Of a DNA stretch of 64,000 bases, positions 61,301 to 64,000 are shown in pieces. Under the pieces are notes generated by a model. It made no database searches, had not been told where the DNA came from, and saw only the letters and a list, made by a program, of their open reading frames with translations. The stretch spans positions 1-64,000 of the forward strand of contig MCFH01000091.1 in assembly GCA_002104945.1 (NCBI GenBank), given 5' to 3'. The stretch's first letter is position 1. Each line of letters opens with the position of its first letter. This DNA is from Piromyces finnis. Taxonomy: Eukaryota > Neocallimastigomycota > Neocallimastigomycetes > Neocallimastigales > Neocallimastigaceae. The translations under genes and the position numbers were made by a program.

Positions 61301-63763
61301 TATATGACCTCGATTAGTTATTGAAAATCTAGATTGACTAGTCATCTTTCCAATAAAACTGGTGCCCGATTCCCAAATAATATTTTCACCAGTAGTCAAT
61401 ACCAAGTTTCCGTTACTCAATAATTTAAATTCGTACATACCTTTTGAAGTAGTTAATTTCTTATTTCCTTCTAAGTAAAAACCAGGCGTTAATTCATTTT
61501 TATCTACTATTTCATCACCGGAAGTAGTCACACCTATATTGACGGACGATTCAATTTCTTTGTTGATTACTTGGAAAGTATAAGAGGAATCAGAGACATC
61601 CATGACATCTAGACTACTATAAGTTTTCTCACCATCTCTTTCAATAATTGAAATTTCAGAAGTCACAATTTCATATGGGACTTGAATGATTTTATCTAAA
61701 AAGTTAGATATTGTGAAACTCTTTTCATTATTAATTCCACATGCAAATGGAATGATGGTAGAATGGACAAGTGGTCTAACAACAACGTATTTGTTTTGAC
61801 CATAAGTTAATGTGTATGAAGCTGACACACCGATGGTAACAGAGGTATTATTATTAAATGAATGGGCAATATCAACACTATAGGTTTGATCTATTGTCTT
61901 ACTATAGTCATCTGTATAACTGTTTCCTTCGGAATAAGAGTTGCTTTTACCATAAGTATGACTTTTACTGTTACCAAAAGTATCGGATTCGCCTTTAGAC
62001 CAACCGTTTTCACTTGTGTAAGAATTACTTATGGACTCTGAAATTGAATCACTTCTTGATGTATCTTTGGTAGAGGTTTCACTGTGTCCTCTTGTAACAG
62101 CGTCAGAAATTCCATTTGTATAAGTCTTTGTGTTACTCCATCCTTGAGAGTTTGTAATACTGTCGGACCATCCCTCGTTTCTTGAAGTACTGCTGTTTTT
62201 GGTAGCAGTAGCACATGATTCATCAGAACTATTTTGTCCATAGGAAACGGATCTTGAGTTGTCTTCTGTAACAGAATGTTCATAGCCAGTTTCAAGGTTG
62301 GTATTGATACTAGTACTTCCTCCAACATTAATAAATTCTCCTATTCCTGCATGAAATTCAGTGGTTTGTCCTACACTTAAATTGACATGTCCACTGTTCG
62401 TTGTTGATGTAGAGCGTGTATCACTAACATCATAGGACCTTCCAATGGTACTACATCGATTGACTGATAGATCGGATCCTTCGGTGTGTCCAACATCGAC
62501 ACTAAAAGTTGATGTACTGCTAGTATCTCTACTATATGTATCAGAAACAGAATATTCATTTGATTTAGTAATGGTTCTATCATTACTATCAGTAACGGAA
62601 TAAGAATATCCTGTACTGATTTCAGAAGTTTTAGAGATGTCTTTCGAAATAGTTTGAGAGTAGCTACCTGACTGGTCTGTGGATTTTGTTTTTTGATAAG
62701 AAATTTCAATGGTATCACCGATATCTTCACTTACACTTTTTTCCATATTTGTGGTGGTTGAATTTCCGTAGGTGAATGAGCTTGAGTTAGATTGAGCATC
62801 GGTTAATGTATAGGAATAACCAAATCCAATTTGTCGACTAAGATTAAATTCGTAAGTACATTTTTCTTCGTTATGGCAACTTATAACATCAACAATGATA
62901 GGTGCACCATATCCCAAACGGATATTTGAATTCTTAATCCCAGTAAGTTCTTCCAAATAAGGATTAGCCATAGGATTTTCACTGGTCAAAGGGATACATT
63001 GTAAAGGCTTCTTTCTATACTTTTCATAAATATCTTCAGTTTTAACTTCCCCAATATCATAAGTAATTTTACCAGTTAAACTTTCTGTTTCATTTGAAGC
63101 AACTTTAAGCATTTGATGAATCTCTGAACCATTATTAACTTTACTTTCTGATCTTTTCTTGAATTTTTTTGAATTTTTTGAATTTTCTGAATTTTTTGAA
63201 TTTTTAATATTATTTTTATTTTCATATTTTTTTTCTTCTTCTTCTTCTTCTTCTTCTTCAAATTTATCTTCATCATCATCTTCTAAATCTTTAGTTAGCA
63301 TTCTTGATACTGTAAGAATAACACCATTTTGTTTATAAAAGGAAAGCTCTTTTTCGTCGGGAATACCATTGCAGCAATAACTATATCCATCCCAAATGTA
63401 GTCTTCTTTCATGAAATCTTTAATACTTATATCATTTTTATTTTCAATCATAAATATTCTTCCATCCTTTAAATTACAAAAGTCGCAGTATTTTTTATCC
63501 AACATTTCAATATCTGTTGTTTCTTCTAAATCAATAGTATGTGTTTCCATTTCTTCATTAGAAATTTCGGAAAATACTTTAAATTCTTCGTTTTTAAGGG
63601 TGGAGGGATTAAACTCTTCCTTTAAAACTTCTTCAAAGATATCTTCAACGGTTTCAGTATTATCATTATTACTTATTCCACCATTAGGAACACTCTTAGC
63701 ATTTGTTTTATGTAATAATGATAAAATTAGTAATATATTAAAAGCAGAGATTCCCACTTTCAT
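58400..63763 (-). CDS. Large secreted multidomain protein with bulb-lectin-like and trefoil-like modules
   Basis: 1787 residues from the ATG at 63,763, chosen because MKVGISAFNILLILSLLHKT is a clean signal peptide and AAAAAAAA precedes it; an in-frame ATG 22 codons earlier would bury it. Order: acidic and Lys/Asn-rich stretch (about 150-205); a Ser/Thr-rich region of alternating polarity (about 320-635) with many Y-S, S-V-T and G-W-S units and regularly spaced Asp, ending in SVTIGVSASYTLTYGQ; a first bulb-type lectin-like domain (about 755-855, GFYLEGNKKLTTSKG, LLSNGNLVL, IIWESG); a second (about 960-1040, GMISPNGRFKLIL, MWESST); poly-Thr linkers at about 1220-1290; a third lectin-like stretch (FRLYSDSGKILYEMG); a K-T5 repeat linker (about 1550-1615); and a C-terminal trefoil-like module (SDYCLSLSNSKNND, MCLYYND). 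Extracellular glycan binding is likely. The function of the Ser/Thr-rich region is unknown; its pattern is that of long beta-strands, as in some beta-barrel pore-forming proteins, but I cannot assign it. Confidence 0.85.
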   Translation of the reverse strand: MKVGISAFNILLILSLLHKTNAKSVPNGGISNNDNTETVEDIFEEVLKEEFNPSTLKNEEFKVFSEISNEEMETHTIDLEETTDIEMLDKKYCDFCNLKDGRIFMIENKNDISIKDFMKEDYIWDGYSYCCNGIPDEKELSFYKQNGVILTVSRMLTKDLEDDDEDKFEEEEEEEEEKKYENKNNIKNSKNSENSKNSKKFKKRSESKVNNGSEIHQMLKVASNETESLTGKITYDIGEVKTEDIYEKYRKKPLQCIPLTSENPMANPYLEELTGIKNSNIRLGYGAPIIVDVISCHNEEKCTYEFNLSRQIGFGYSYTLTDAQSNSSSFTYGNSTTTNMEKSVSEDIGDTIEISYQKTKSTDQSGSYSQTISKDISKTSEISTGYSYSVTDSNDRTITKSNEYSVSDTYSRDTSSTSTFSVDVGHTEGSDLSVNRCSTIGRSYDVSDTRSTSTTNSGHVNLSVGQTTEFHAGIGEFINVGGSTSINTNLETGYEHSVTEDNSRSVSYGQNSSDESCATATKNSSTSRNEGWSDSITNSQGWSNTKTYTNGISDAVTRGHSETSTKDTSRSDSISESISNSYTSENGWSKGESDTFGNSKSHTYGKSNSYSEGNSYTDDYSKTIDQTYSVDIAHSFNNNTSVTIGVSASYTLTYGQNKYVVVRPLVHSTIIPFACGINNEKSFTISNFLDKIIQVPYEIVTSEISIIERDGEKTYSSLDVMDVSDSSYTFQVINKEIESSVNIGVTTSGDEIVDKNELTPGFYLEGNKKLTTSKGMYEFKLLSNGNLVLTTGENIIWESGTSFIGKMTSQSRFSITNRGHIIIEAKNFLVDGYLKDEWVTVWDSLPNNLDFTVGVSPRNLYRLILSGPTKNVSPSYGARVELYDEMGALIWSSEKNACKHYRGYVMPIAYRMPTKIETPVFKSSISDKYCYENEYCDIHNRILTNIEYVHTGKFISTTHACSKHIFLNQNQGMISPNGRFKLILNSEGNVIFKDGSRTMWESSTANLWYAKGPYHMFINDLGEMVVRDSQNYSIFSTYINPDVDRNNINPPFEVTLNDNGEFYIKDSILCNNEKKCELLGGKLSTGGDGEAICMKKVNNRYYTYILDNYDCEKVKSCSSILDSKYPCCSEEDINNAKTGNNVSYLGKRDKNRIPDDLAYELIELIEKENPNFDVEDSFYQIIGEYFIYNNNNLCSIKNKYESKLKIIQLSKDNTDMDPKPTTTTTTTTTTTTTTTTKKNNNVSTNSSSTNIPTITTIKPSYSKVSYQTSQNKIITTTTTTTTTTTTTTTSISTHTPDNTSLISFEDFGELCLAIEGNVLVPPFCIFNDMDELEEYCVPVLDGEIDYDEDTIGCKYREVLERRSNSSENMNSIKKKRLIEDVPDYIWHLWPTKKMNGYTIFSEPRKISYESCGETTRVSFIEGLDSDSSNGYDRIFPGEKIRDSADVRSLQLFEDKLVWAAHSNKKKFTIEIFKSDKEKISFGRLENDGLFRLYSDSGKILYEMGNKSPEGVYGMGVYYVSDDISDDPFHIIIARRSGATFFYPDIILKKPVTTTTTTTTTPITSIRRTTTTTKTTTTTTKKTTTTTKKTTTTTKKTTTTTKKTTTTTKPKTTVTTVVQSTTYYGYQFNGINGSKLPIGAKDVSNTTSKIKIESSNNYYTWLFSTTNKPSFMYLSTANAGKIGPKSDYCLSLSNSKNNDGYQYLSIVKCNNAKYKFKYGVSDSTTINIYDENNNYFKINGKEMCLYYNDYPTARPCDKPSKDSSFGFTRIKKGTYTYNTKNKKTITIN

Positions 63764-64000
63764 TTTTTTTTCTAATATATTTGTTTTTAAGAATAAAAAT
63801 AATTTTTTATAAAGCAATATTAAAAACATTTTAGTATAATGAATGTCATTTTTAAATATTTTTTATATTTTATTTTCTAAACAAATAGAAAAAAAAAATA
63901 AAAAGATAATATGATGATATAAATAAAAATAATAAAAGATTAAATATTTAATACTAATAGTAATAAAAACAATAACAATAATACACAAAAGAATTTTTTA
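63764..64000. other. Upstream region of the large secreted protein gene
   Basis: AT-rich and A-rich on the coding (minus) strand directly before the start codon. Holds the promoter by position; no specific element is recognised. Confidence 0.5.

Overview
The window is very AT-rich eukaryotic DNA. Its few long open frames code for Asn-, Lys-, Ser- and Thr-rich proteins, many intergenic stretches hold almost no G or C, and secreted proteins carry hevein-like (CBM18) domains and poly-Thr linkers. The best fit is an anaerobic gut fungus (Neocallimastigomycota). This is inference from composition and protein architecture; no rRNA or other taxonomic marker is present.

The left part (1 to about 29,040) is a retroelement graveyard with one fresh insertion. 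(1) Gypsy-1 (3110-9610, minus) is an apparently complete chromodomain Ty3/gypsy element: one 1480-codon gag-pol frame, two 426-bp LTRs in which I saw no difference, and a 5-bp target duplication, ATCAG. (2) A plus-strand gypsy relic (about 14,702-19,054) is frameshifted and cut by LTR insertions. (3) Gypsy-2 (20,443-29,039, minus) is a frameshifted chromodomain element. Its 5' LTR is split by a long LTR-like repeat (X2, TSD TAATT), which itself carries two tRNA-headed SINEs with their own target duplications: a three-level nest. Also present are a second X copy (11,344-13,182), a third SINE (1534-2077), a solo gypsy-1 LTR (13,188-13,606) and several copies of another LTR family (LTR-Y). In both gypsy families the primer-binding site abutting the 5' LTR is complementary to a sequence just downstream of a TATA box inside the LTR. 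That is the hallmark of Tf1-type self-priming. Both also carry a hairpin with covarying stem pairs next to the polypurine tract, and a tRNA-like module at the start of the LTR.

The middle (29,040-43,190) is mostly featureless AT-rich DNA. It holds two decayed secreted-protein genes: a subtilisin-like protease with two hevein-like domains (36,330-38,154, minus) and a hevein/lectin-like relic (38,432-39,400, plus), plus a short coding relic near 32,470.

The right part (43,190-64,000) carries the host genes: a small single-pass membrane protein with an apparent frameshift (43,193-43,914), a decayed minus-strand gene (44,673-45,745), a 1467-residue orphan (45,899-50,302), a secreted subtilase with CBM18 and ricin-B-like modules split by a one-base frameshift (51,811-54,860), and a 1787-residue secreted multidomain protein (58,400-63,763, minus) with bulb-lectin-like domains, Thr linkers and the same C-terminal module type. 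The hevein and lectin-like modules recur across four loci, so this half looks like a local family of secreted, glycan-binding proteins in various states of repair.
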